Part shown: one piece after another, positions 1 through 5,677 of the stretch | Numbering within the stretch: the first letter of the stretch is position 1 | How the letters are laid out: every line of letters begins with the position of its first letter | The notes under the pieces: model-generated | What the model saw: the letters and a program-made list of their open reading frames with translations, nothing else | What the model was told of the DNA's origin: nothing | The model's database searches: none | Made by a program: the position numbers and the translations under genes | Assembly: GCA_001717015.1 (NCBI GenBank) | Contig: MAGV01000051.1 | Coordinates: forward strand, 17,331-24,540 | Direction of reading: 5' to 3' | Length of the DNA: 7,210 bases | Source: Candidatus Methanosuratincola petrocarbonis (ex Vanwonterghem et al. 2016) | GTDB taxonomy: Archaea > Thermoproteota > Methanomethylicia > Methanomethylicales > Methanomethylicaceae

Positions 1-399
1 ATGGGCTTTGACTGGCCCTGCATCAACCCGAATGCCAAGGAGGAGCTGGAGAACCTCGGAGTGATCGTCCTTGACTCTGCGCCATTCGTACTCCACGGTT
101 CACTGTACGAGGGATCCGTGACAGACATCCCTACGCCGACAAAGACATTTAGGGACACGCTGTATGCCTTCGGGCAGGGGATGAAGGTGGCAGTCGAGGT
201 CGTCCTCTGCGCGGTTGAATGTGGCGTCCTGGAGCCCTACAAGGACGTGATAGGGGTCGGAGGCAGCGGGGACGGGGCAGACACAGCGATTGTCTTGAGG
301 TCAACCTTCCCTGGAACTGTATTCTCGAAGGACAAGTCCAAGCGGCTTGAGATCAAGGAGATACTTGCGATGCCGCTTGAGAAGAAGTGGTGGGACTAG
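1..399 (+). CDS. Pyruvate kinase alpha/beta-domain-like protein, 5'-truncated by window
   Basis: The reading frame is open from the first base and ends at TAG 397-399, giving 132 residues. It resembles the archaeal stand-alone proteins built on the C-terminal alpha/beta domain of pyruvate kinase. The supporting pattern is a strand with a short hydrophobic core (VIVLDSAPF, residues 21-29), the F-G-Q-G-M-K-V-A-V-E helix at 57-66, the glycine-rich GGSGDGADTAIVL segment at 87-99, and the closing LEIKEILAMPL. In that family the last two elements are strongly conserved. Known members are about 180-200 residues long, so roughly the first third is probably missing and the ATG at base 1 is more likely an internal Met than the true start. 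It lacks the catalytic barrel of pyruvate kinase, so it is not expected to have that activity; the function of the family is not established. It converges on the acyl-CoA synthetase gene and overlaps it by 47 bp. Confidence 0.7.
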   Translation: MGFDWPCINPNAKEELENLGVIVLDSAPFVLHGSLYEGSVTDIPTPTKTFRDTLYAFGQGMKVAVEVVLCAVECGVLEPYKDVIGVGGSGDGADTAIVLRSTFPGTVFSKDKSKRLEIKEILAMPLEKKWWD

Positions 400-1771
400 G
401 CTGCCCCTTCTTTATCATGTACCTCTGCCACCTGTAGTAAGCGGCCAAGGCTGAGACCGCCCTCTCCGGTATGGGATAGGATGGGGCTCCGCGCTCATCC
501 AGCTTCTGCATCGCCTCGTTACACTGCGTGCCCCCGACGAAGCTGGTCACAAGTGTCTTCTCGCACCCGTGCGCCTCGCAGCTCTCGGCTATCGCTTTGG
601 CTATAGAGACCGGGTCAGTGATCGCAGTCTGGCAATAGAGCACTATCACGGACCCTATCCGAGGGTCTTTCAGAGCGAGGTCGACCGACTTTGAATAGCT
701 CTCCTCGTAGGCCTGCCCGGTCAGATCCACCGGATTCTTAGAGTTCCCGAATACCGGCATCATCCGCTTGAACTCTGACTGGAGGTCATCGGGGAGCGCC
801 CGGATTGGGATTCCTAACTCCTCACAGGCGTCAGCAGCCATCACGCCGACGCCACCTCCGTTCGTTATGATGACGCAGTTGCCATTCATCGGGGGAGGCT
901 GCATGGTCATTAACTTGGCCCAGTCGAATGCCTGGGCGAGGTCGGAGGCCCTGAGCGCGCCACACTGCCTGAATGCGGCGTCGTAAATGCTGTCAGACCC
1001 TGCAAGGGAACCCGTATGGGAAGAGGCTGCCGAAGCCCCAGCGTCGGTTCTCCCGGACTTTAGTACTATGACCGGCTTCCTGAGGCTTGTCCTCCGCATC
1101 GAGTCGAGGAGCCTTCTGCCGTCTTTTGCTCCCTCGATGTACATGAGGATGGCCCCAGTGTTCCTGTCCTCTGAGAAGTAGTCGAGGACGTCGGCTTCCT
1201 CGATGTCTGCCTTGTTCCCCATGCTTACGACTGCGGAGACGCCGATCCTGTAGAGGTTCGTCCAGCCCATCATTGCAATCCCGAGGGCGCCACTCTGAGT
1301 CACGAACGCTATCTTCCCAGGGAATACCCTGGATAGACCGAAGGTCGCGTTCATCTTTGATGGTGCGTAGTAGAGCCCGAAGATGTTTGGGCCAAGCACG
1401 CGCAAACCGTACTTCTTTGCAGTCTGCATGAGCCTCTCCTCGAGGGCAATGTTCCCGACCTCCCTGAAGCCTGAGCTGATAACTAGTGCCGCCCTGATCC
1501 CCTTCTGCCCGCACTCCTCGATGGCGTCCGGGACATATGCGGCGGGTATCGCCACCACAGCCAGGTCAACCTCACCGGGGATCTGCTTTACTGAAGTGTA
1601 TGACTTCAGACCCATCACATCTGCACCCTCAGGGTTGACTGGGTAGAGCCGCCCCTCGTACCCCCCAGTCAGGATGTTGCTGACGAGCTCATATCCTATC
1701 TTCTTTGGGTTCTTGGATGCCCCGATGATCGCAATGCTCTTTGGAGAGAACATCACATCCAGCCCGCTCAT
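353..1771 (-). CDS. Acyl-CoA synthetase (ADP/NDP-forming), alpha subunit
   Basis: This encodes 472 residues from ATG 1771-1769 to TGA 355-353. It belongs to the family that interconverts acyl-CoA + ADP + Pi with acid + CoA + ATP in the cytoplasm, used by archaea for energy gain from acetyl-CoA or other acyl-CoAs. Visible domains are an N-terminal Rossmann CoA-binding domain (SIAIIGAS at 12-19, then KIGYE and a YPVNP strand), a succinyl-CoA-ligase-like domain with QSGALG at 159-164, and the SSHTGSLAG loop whose His252 matches the phosphorylated catalytic histidine of the family. A third domain begins near ITNGGGVGVMAADACEELGI. The end, SYPIPERAVSALAAYYRWQRY, is typical of separate alpha subunits, and a Pro/Ser/Thr/Ala-rich tail follows. 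No ATP-grasp beta subunit lies next to it. The frame stays open upstream to 2257, but that part is antisense to the radical SAM gene. ATG 1771 is preferred because family members start about 10 residues before the IIGAS motif and a GGTG lies 6 nt upstream. ATG 1786 is an alternative start. The acyl substrate cannot be read from the sequence. Confidence 0.9.
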   Translation of the reverse strand: MSGLDVMFSPKSIAIIGASKNPKKIGYELVSNILTGGYEGRLYPVNPEGADVMGLKSYTSVKQIPGEVDLAVVAIPAAYVPDAIEECGQKGIRAALVISSGFREVGNIALEERLMQTAKKYGLRVLGPNIFGLYYAPSKMNATFGLSRVFPGKIAFVTQSGALGIAMMGWTNLYRIGVSAVVSMGNKADIEEADVLDYFSEDRNTGAILMYIEGAKDGRRLLDSMRRTSLRKPVIVLKSGRTDAGASAASSHTGSLAGSDSIYDAAFRQCGALRASDLAQAFDWAKLMTMQPPPMNGNCVIITNGGGVGVMAADACEELGIPIRALPDDLQSEFKRMMPVFGNSKNPVDLTGQAYEESYSKSVDLALKDPRIGSVIVLYCQTAITDPVSIAKAIAESCEAHGCEKTLVTSFVGGTQCNEAMQKLDERGAPSYPIPERAVSALAAYYRWQRYMIKKGQPSPTTSSQAASQVSP

Positions 1772-1777
1772 AGAACA

Positions 1778-1781
1778 CACC
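1778..1781 (-). promoter_or_regulatory. Shine-Dalgarno-like GGTG for acyl-CoA synthetase alpha
   Basis: On the minus strand GGTG ends 6 nt before ATG 1771. It matches part of the archaeal GGAGGTGA consensus and supports this start over ATG 1786, which has no such element before it. Confidence 0.4.
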
Positions 1782-1813
1782 AGCATTTTTAGGATAAGAG
1801 CTGGACATACGCC

Positions 1814-1821
1814 TAATAAAG
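1814..1821 (-). promoter_or_regulatory. Probable box A (TATA) for acyl-CoA synthetase gene
   Basis: The minus strand reads CTTTATTA here. At the usual 25 bp spacing, transcription would start near 1792, which leaves a leader of about 20 nt carrying the GGTG before ATG 1771. The assignment rests on consensus and spacing only. Confidence 0.4.
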
Positions 1822-1853
1822 TGCACGCCCGCGCAGCGCAAGGTGCTGAGAGG

Positions 1854-1863
1854 TTTATTAATA
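1854..1863 (+). promoter_or_regulatory. Probable box A (TATA) for radical SAM gene at 1898
   Basis: TTTATTAATA lies 35-44 bp before the TTG start. A box A here puts the transcript start near 1883, giving a leader of about 15 nt. The perfect GGAGGTG at 1864-1870 would then lie upstream of the transcript, so it probably does not act as this gene's ribosome binding site. Weak GAGG at 1883-1886 is the only candidate inside the leader. Confidence 0.4.
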
Positions 1864-1897
1864 GGAGGTGGAGCGGTTGTAAGAGGATTGGACAGAA

Positions 1898-2899
1898 TTG
1901 GCTAGAATATACAAGGTACCCACGGACATACCGCTTATCGGGGCAATCCCATTCGGTCTGATAGACAGGGGCACGAACGTGATCCAAGTCAGGCCGTCCA
2001 CATCTTGTCCACTGAACTGCATATTCTGTTCCACTGATGCTGGCCCAAAGTCGACTATGAGGAGCGCAGAGTACATTGTTGATCTCGACCATATCATCGA
2101 GTGGTTCAGAACCCTGGCGCGGTTGAAGGGAAGGGGGGTTGAGGCACACATCGACACCGTGGGGGACCCCCTGACCTACCCTAAGATAGCCGACTTGGTC
2201 CACGGGCTGTCTTCCATGGATGGGGTGGAGGTGGTTTCGATCCAGACGCATGGTCAACTTTTGAACGAGATGATCCTCGACGACCTCGGGGCTGCGGGGC
2301 TCTCTAGGATTAATCTCTCCTTGGACGCGCTGGATCCTGTGCTTTCGAGAGACCTCGCCGGAACCGCATGCTATAGCTCAGAGAGGGTGATGGAGATGGC
2401 GGAGTACGTGGTGAAGGACACACCAATTGACCTGTTGATAGCGCCCGTCTGGGTCAACCCGATAAACACGGGCGAGCTTGACGGGCTCATCTCCTGGGCA
2501 AAAAGGATCGGCGCCGGAAAGAAGTGGCCGCCACTCGGGATACAGAAATGTGAGAGGCACAAGTTCGGGAGGAAGGACCATAGGATCAGGTACATCAGCT
2601 GGTATGCATTCTACGAACACCTCAGGAAGCTAGGAAGCAAACACGGGATTAACCTGATCCTTAAACCCTCGGGCTTCGGCATCAGAAAATCAAAGGAGAT
2701 CCGGAACCCCTACAGAAGGGGTGAGAAGGTGAAGGTCAGAACGATCGGACCGGGGTGGCTCAAGGATGAAACGCTGGCAGTGGATATGAATTGCACTAGA
2801 ATAGTAACGGTAGTGGGCAAAGAAGCAGATCAAGGGGAAAAGCTCACCGTAAGGCTGCTGACGGTGAAGGACAATATTATGGTCGGAAAGCCAGTATGA
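1898..2899 (+). CDS. Radical SAM protein with C-terminal TRAM-like segment (COG2100-like)
   Basis: The product has 333 residues, starting at TTG 1898 and ending at TGA 2897-2899. The cysteines C37, C41 and C44 (CPLNCIFC) form the CxxxCxxC site that binds the 4Fe-4S cluster and S-adenosylmethionine. DTVGDP at 86-91 sits where radical SAM enzymes carry the GGE-like motif contacting the SAM amino group. From about residue 271 (PYRRGEKVKV), a beta-rich region with GWLKDETLAV, RIVTVVG and a KDNI ending resembles a TRAM domain, a small RNA-binding fold also found in MiaB-type tRNA methylthiotransferases. The N-terminal IDRGTN-IQVRP is typical of archaeal COG2100 proteins, whose reaction is unknown. 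TTG is chosen because an in-frame TAA lies at 1880-1882 with no ATG or GTG between, and the conserved N-terminus follows at once. A role in RNA modification is inferred from the TRAM-like end only. It converges on padR with an 11 bp gap. Confidence 0.85.
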   Translation: MARIYKVPTDIPLIGAIPFGLIDRGTNVIQVRPSTSCPLNCIFCSTDAGPKSTMRSAEYIVDLDHIIEWFRTLARLKGRGVEAHIDTVGDPLTYPKIADLVHGLSSMDGVEVVSIQTHGQLLNEMILDDLGAAGLSRINLSLDALDPVLSRDLAGTACYSSERVMEMAEYVVKDTPIDLLIAPVWVNPINTGELDGLISWAKRIGAGKKWPPLGIQKCERHKFGRKDHRIRYISWYAFYEHLRKLGSKHGINLILKPSGFGIRKSKEIRNPYRRGEKVKVRTIGPGWLKDETLAVDMNCTRIVTVVGKEADQGEKLTVRLLTVKDNIMVGKPV

Positions 2900-2910
2900 C
2901 GAGTGCCCTG

Positions 2911-3246
2911 CTAAGCGGGAATACTACCATTTTCGCCAAGTATCTCTTTCACAGGGTTCCGAATGAATGACCGCAGCCTTTCGAGCGTGATTAGGCCCTT
3001 CTCAGTGATGGCGTAGTGCTTTATTCTCCGCCTCCCTTTGAACGTCCATTCTCCAGATATTAGCCCCGTGTCCTCCATACCATAAAGTATTGGGTATAAT
3101 ACCCCAGCATGGTAGGCCACACCAGTTATCTGCTCCACCTCCTTAAGCAAGGAGTACCCTGAAACGGGCTTTTTCGACAGGATCGAAAGGATCAGCGTCC
3201 TCACCAGCCCGTTGGAGATCGACCTCAAGATTTTCTCCGATAGCAT
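2911..3246 (-). CDS. PadR-family winged-helix transcriptional regulator
   Basis: This is a 111-residue protein from ATG 3246-3244 to TAG 2913-2911, the usual size of small PadR-s1 regulators. The sequence follows the PadR pattern: LVRTLILSIL helix at 14-23, SGYSLLKEV at 29-37, the recognition-helix region GVLYPILYGMEDTGLI at 48-63, a wing with GRRRIKHYAIT at 71-81, and EKGLITLERLRSFI leading into a short C-terminal dimerisation helix. PadR proteins are dimeric repressors that often control the neighbouring gene and themselves and release DNA on binding small molecules. Here the neighbour is the divergent B12-type radical SAM gene, with an inverted-repeat operator between them. A GTGATC 5 nt before the ATG on the minus strand serves as ribosome binding site and supports this start. 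The ligand is unknown. Confidence 0.88.
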   Translation of the reverse strand: MLSEKILRSISNGLVRTLILSILSKKPVSGYSLLKEVEQITGVAYHAGVLYPILYGMEDTGLISGEWTFKGRRRIKHYAITEKGLITLERLRSFIRNPVKEILGENGSIPA

Positions 3247-3250
3247 GCCC

Positions 3251-3256
3251 GATCAC
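3251..3256 (-). promoter_or_regulatory. Ribosome binding site of padR gene
   Basis: The minus strand reads GTGATC, matching the archaeal GGAGGTGATC consensus, with 4-5 nt to ATG 3246. It fixes the start of the PadR gene. Confidence 0.55.
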
Positions 3257-3267
3257 TTTTTCCATTA

Positions 3268-3292
3268 AAATATTTTGGTGCTCAAAATATTT
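3268..3292. promoter_or_regulatory. Perfect 10-bp inverted repeat, probable PadR operator
   Basis: AAATATTTTG (3268-3277) and CAAAATATTT (3283-3292) are exact reverse complements separated by GTGCT. The repeat lies between the divergent padR and radical SAM genes, where a dimeric PadR repressor would be expected to bind. The right arm touches the box A of the radical SAM gene. Operator identity is inferred from symmetry and position. Confidence 0.6.
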
Positions 3293-3300
3293 ATATTTTG
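3283..3300. promoter_or_regulatory. Second overlapping inverted repeat with shared box A
   Basis: CAAAATAT (3283-3290) and ATATTTTG (3293-3300) are exact 8-bp inverted arms two bases apart, sharing the right arm of the first repeat. The central TTTATATT (3290-3297) is a good box A for the plus-strand radical SAM gene, giving a transcript start near 3320. On the minus strand the same sequence reads AATATAAA, which suits padR with a start near 3267. A repressor bound here would block TBP for both genes. Confidence 0.55.
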
Positions 3301-3321
3301 CAGTCGGTAATTTGATTGATT

Positions 3322-3327
3322 GAGGGG
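3322..3327 (+). promoter_or_regulatory. Ribosome binding site deciding the ATG 3334 start
   Basis: GAGGGG ends 6 nt before ATG 3334. It supports this ATG rather than the in-frame TTG at 3316, which lies before the ribosome binding site and close to the expected transcript start. Confidence 0.6.
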
Positions 3328-3333
3328 GCAACG

Positions 3334-4920
3334 ATGACATACAAGGTAATCCTCACGGCAGACGAGTCGCTCATGAGCAATTATGGAAGCGGGCTTTTTT
3401 ACGGGTTCTTGACGACTGCTCCGGTAGGTGGTCAAGAATATTCACTTGCGGAAAGGCTCCTGAAGCTGCTACTGAAAGATGTGCCGACAGACAAAACAGG
3501 AAGGGCATTGGTGGCACCGCATGGACTCCGGAGAGTTGAGTCTGCACTGATTGGATCAGGGGTAGTTTCTCCCGATGAGGTTGTGGTGGTGTCTCCTAAA
3601 AAACTGGGCAATTTCATTTCGAATGAAACCGCAGTCATAGGCATCTCTGTAATCGATCCGCTTGGGAAGGGGCCTGCATCCACCACATTCAGTGGGGAAT
3701 GGGGAATCATCCACCGTGAGCCTTTTACTAAAATGATGTTCAGGAATTTGATATGCTCAGAGGAAATTAGGCGCGCAAAGAAGAATGGGGCAAAGGTAGT
3801 TGTCGGGGGCCCTGGCGCTTGGCAGCTTGATGGAATTGATCTTGAGAAGCTTGGGATCGATGTGCTGGTGCTTGGAGAGGGGGAAGTCGTCTTCCCTGAG
3901 GTTGTCAGGTCAATACTCAATTCGGAGATCAAGACCCCCGCTAAGGTGAAGGCGGATTTCAGGCAGATATTAGACGGAGACAAAATCCCGCCCCTGCGGG
4001 GAGGGACGGTGGGCGGAATCGTCGAAGTTTCAAGAGGGTGCGGAAGGGGATGCAGTTTCTGCATGCCCACTTTGAGAAAGATACGCCACAGGCCAGTTCA
4101 GGACATTGTCGCTGATGTGAAAACCAATATCCGCAGCGGGCAGAGGGACATATGCCTGCACGCCGAAGATGTACTCAGATACGGTTCTTTCAACCTTTTA
4201 CCTGACCACCAGAAGGTAATTGGGCTCTTCACCGCCCTGGAAGGGATTGAAGGGATTGGCGTGTCCAGCATCAGCCATGCCGCAATGGCCTCAATAGCAG
4301 CAAGCCCTCAGACAGTGATGGATATCTCCGAGATCCTTAGGCTAGACAGGTCAAGATGGATGGGGTTCCAGACGGGAATCGAAACAGGGAGCCCGGAGAT
4401 TTTGCAGCGGTATATGCGGAACAAGGCATACCCATTCAGGCCTGAGGAATGGCACGATGTGGTCGAGTCGGCTTTTTCGACCTGCCATGAGAACAACTGG
4501 GTTCCTGCTGCAACCCTGATGATAAATTTGCCAGGTGAGAAGGCAGACGACGTAATAAAGACGACAGAACTCGTGGAAAAGCTGCGGGATTACCGTAGCC
4601 TGATAGTCCCCCTCCTTTTTGTTCCTTTTGACGGGGAAGGAAAGAGGATGAGGATGATAGAAGATGCTGAATATTACCACTTTGAGCTGTACAGAGCGGT
4701 CTGGAGACATGACATGCACTGGCTGGATGAACTCGCCAAGGATTATACGCGGGGGAACAGAATATCTACAGGATTGATGATTAAGTCGATCGTAGAGCTG
4801 GTCCGGAGAGTAGCCGATCCAAAGGTCATGCATTACCTAGAGTCAAAGATTAATGAACTGAAGACGGAAGAGATAGCAAGGCTTAAGACAGGAAAGATTG
4901 AGCCCATGATTCAGGCATAA
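3334..4920 (+). CDS. B12-binding-domain-type radical SAM protein, function unknown
   Basis: The product has 528 residues, with an N-terminal cobalamin-binding-like Rossmann domain and a radical SAM core (COG1032-like). The first part includes AVIGISVIDP, a strand reading GAKVVVGGPGAW (GGPGAW at 158-163) and VLVLGEGEVVFPEVV, the usual closing part of B12-binding domains in this superfamily. The canonical DxHxxG histidine of base-off cobalamin binding is not seen, as in many members. C236, C240 and C243 (CGRGCSFC) form the CxxxCxxC cluster site. HAEDVLRYGS, GFQTGIETGSPEIL and MINLPGEKADDV are typical later strands of the barrel. The N-terminus, YKVILTADESLMSNYGSG, begins with a segment I associate with a distinct archaeal subgroup. 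Such enzymes do SAM-radical methylations or rearrangements, but no substrate can be named. It is divergent from padR and probably controlled by it. Codon choice is more AT-rich than in the acyl-CoA synthetase gene. Confidence 0.85.
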   Translation: MTYKVILTADESLMSNYGSGLFYGFLTTAPVGGQEYSLAERLLKLLLKDVPTDKTGRALVAPHGLRRVESALIGSGVVSPDEVVVVSPKKLGNFISNETAVIGISVIDPLGKGPASTTFSGEWGIIHREPFTKMMFRNLICSEEIRRAKKNGAKVVVGGPGAWQLDGIDLEKLGIDVLVLGEGEVVFPEVVRSILNSEIKTPAKVKADFRQILDGDKIPPLRGGTVGGIVEVSRGCGRGCSFCMPTLRKIRHRPVQDIVADVKTNIRSGQRDICLHAEDVLRYGSFNLLPDHQKVIGLFTALEGIEGIGVSSISHAAMASIAASPQTVMDISEILRLDRSRWMGFQTGIETGSPEILQRYMRNKAYPFRPEEWHDVVESAFSTCHENNWVPAATLMINLPGEKADDVIKTTELVEKLRDYRSLIVPLLFVPFDGEGKRMRMIEDAEYYHFELYRAVWRHDMHWLDELAKDYTRGNRISTGLMIKSIVELVRRVADPKVMHYLESKINELKTEEIARLKTGKIEPMIQA

Positions 4921-5110
4921 ACAAGCAATCCAATGGGCGCCTAGACCAAGTTCCTGAAAACCCAGTCAACATGAGCAATGGATAGATCATTACCACAGCC
5001 AAAAGACAGAGGGGCCGGCAGTCCAAGTTTTTCCCACCATTGACTTGAGGCGCCGCCTCTCAAAAAACACATTAATCTGATCACACCCAACTGATAGTGG
5101 GGGTTCCATA
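4921..5110. other. 190-bp gene-free gap between radical SAM and DUF2284 genes
   Basis: No supported gene lies here. It contains an inverted repeat at 5045-5063 and a T5 run at 5028-5032. A weak box A-like CATTAATC lies near 5070 and could drive the gene at 5111. Two minus-strand frames cross it, but they lack a recognisable family and run into the next gene. Confidence 0.5.
5045..5063. repeat. GC-rich inverted repeat (potential hairpin)
   Basis: GAGGC (5047-5051) and GCCTC (5055-5059) pair around a GCC loop, and outer TT/AA pairs are possible across a small bulge. No T-run follows it on either strand, so it is not a clear terminator. It lies upstream of the predicted start of the downstream transcript. 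It may be a protein-binding palindrome or chance. Confidence 0.35.
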
Positions 5111-5647
5111 TTGCCATCAGAAGAAAAAGACAATCGGCTTGAAGAGCTTTGCAGAGTTGCTGCAAGCCTCGGCGCAGAAGACGCAAGGATCATTAATGCT
5201 GAAGAAGTGGTCATCGGGAACTGGGTAAGGATGAAGTGCCAGTACGGTTGCGATGGGTACGGCAGGAACCTTGCGTGCCCGCCCTTTTCGCCAACACCAG
5301 AGGAGTTCAGGGACGTCCTTGCAGAGTACAGGCATGCAATAGTTGTGAAGATGTCGCCGCCCGACCTGAAGGATTACTCGAAATTCTGCCATGACCTGAT
5401 ACTGAAATTGGAACGAGAGGCTTTTTTGAGGGGGCATTACAAGGCAATGGGCTTTGCAATAGACGGGTGCCCATATTGTGATGAGTGCAATCTAGAATAC
5501 TGCAACCACCCGGAAAAGCTGAGGCCATCCATGGAAGGGTGCGGAATTGATGTCTTCGCTACGGTAAAAAAGGCAGGTTTCAAGATCGGCGTATTGAAGG
5601 ATAGAGATGCTAGACCGTCGTTCTATGGGCTCCTCCTCGTGGAGTAA
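5111..5647 (+). CDS. DUF2284-type cysteine-rich predicted metal-binding protein
   Basis: The product is 178 residues, a usual length for DUF2284 (COG5423, predicted metal-binding). C43, C47 and C56 lie in the hallmark MKCQYGCDGYGRNLACPP segment. A second cluster, C120, C123, C126 and C131 (CPYCDECNLEYC), has ferredoxin-like spacing and is followed by H133 and PSMEGCGIDVF with C144, which are also family signatures. Together they suggest one or two iron-sulfur clusters, though this is not shown. No signal peptide or membrane segment is seen, so it is probably cytoplasmic. TTG 5111 is taken as the start because an in-frame TAG lies at 5096-5098, the next Met (residue 41) is inside the first cysteine motif, and GGGGG lies about 7 nt upstream. 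It follows the radical SAM gene by 190 bp on the same strand. Its biochemical role is not established; electron transfer or metal delivery are possibilities. Confidence 0.85.
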   Translation: MPSEEKDNRLEELCRVAASLGAEDARIINAEEVVIGNWVRMKCQYGCDGYGRNLACPPFSPTPEEFRDVLAEYRHAIVVKMSPPDLKDYSKFCHDLILKLEREAFLRGHYKAMGFAIDGCPYCDECNLEYCNHPEKLRPSMEGCGIDVFATVKKAGFKIGVLKDRDARPSFYGLLLVE

Positions 5648-5650
5648 CCT

Positions 5651-5665
5651 CCCAAAAGTGGGTTT
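5651..5665 (+). terminator. Short hairpin and T-run after DUF2284 gene
   Basis: CCCA (5651-5654) pairs with TGGG (5659-5662) around AAAG, and TTT follows, 3 bp past the stop codon and in the 30 bp between two convergent genes. The stem is only four pairs and the T-run is short, so this is a weak candidate. Confidence 0.3.
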
Positions 5666-5677
5666 GGTTGGACATCC

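Noticed and set aside
993..1514. 173-codon minus-strand frame within the acyl-CoA synthetase gene
   Set aside because: Arg-rich out-of-frame shadow of conserved coding sequence.
1772..2257. Upstream extension of the acyl-CoA synthetase frame on the minus strand
   Set aside because: It is antisense to the radical SAM start, has no family resemblance, and family members begin close to the IIGAS motif.
3432..4070. 212-codon minus-strand frame inside the B12-type radical SAM gene
   Set aside because: Ser/Pro/Thr-rich shadow of a well-supported gene with no own ribosome binding site or family pattern.
4921..5110. C/D-box small RNA in the gap
   Set aside because: CTGA motifs occur, but no matching RTGATGA C box lies at a suitable distance.
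4941..5214. Two minus-strand frames across the gap and the DUF2284 start, possible gene remnant
   Set aside because: Part of one (NDLSIAHVDWVFRNLV) looks faintly protein-like, but I recognise no family, and both depend on the shadow of the next gene.
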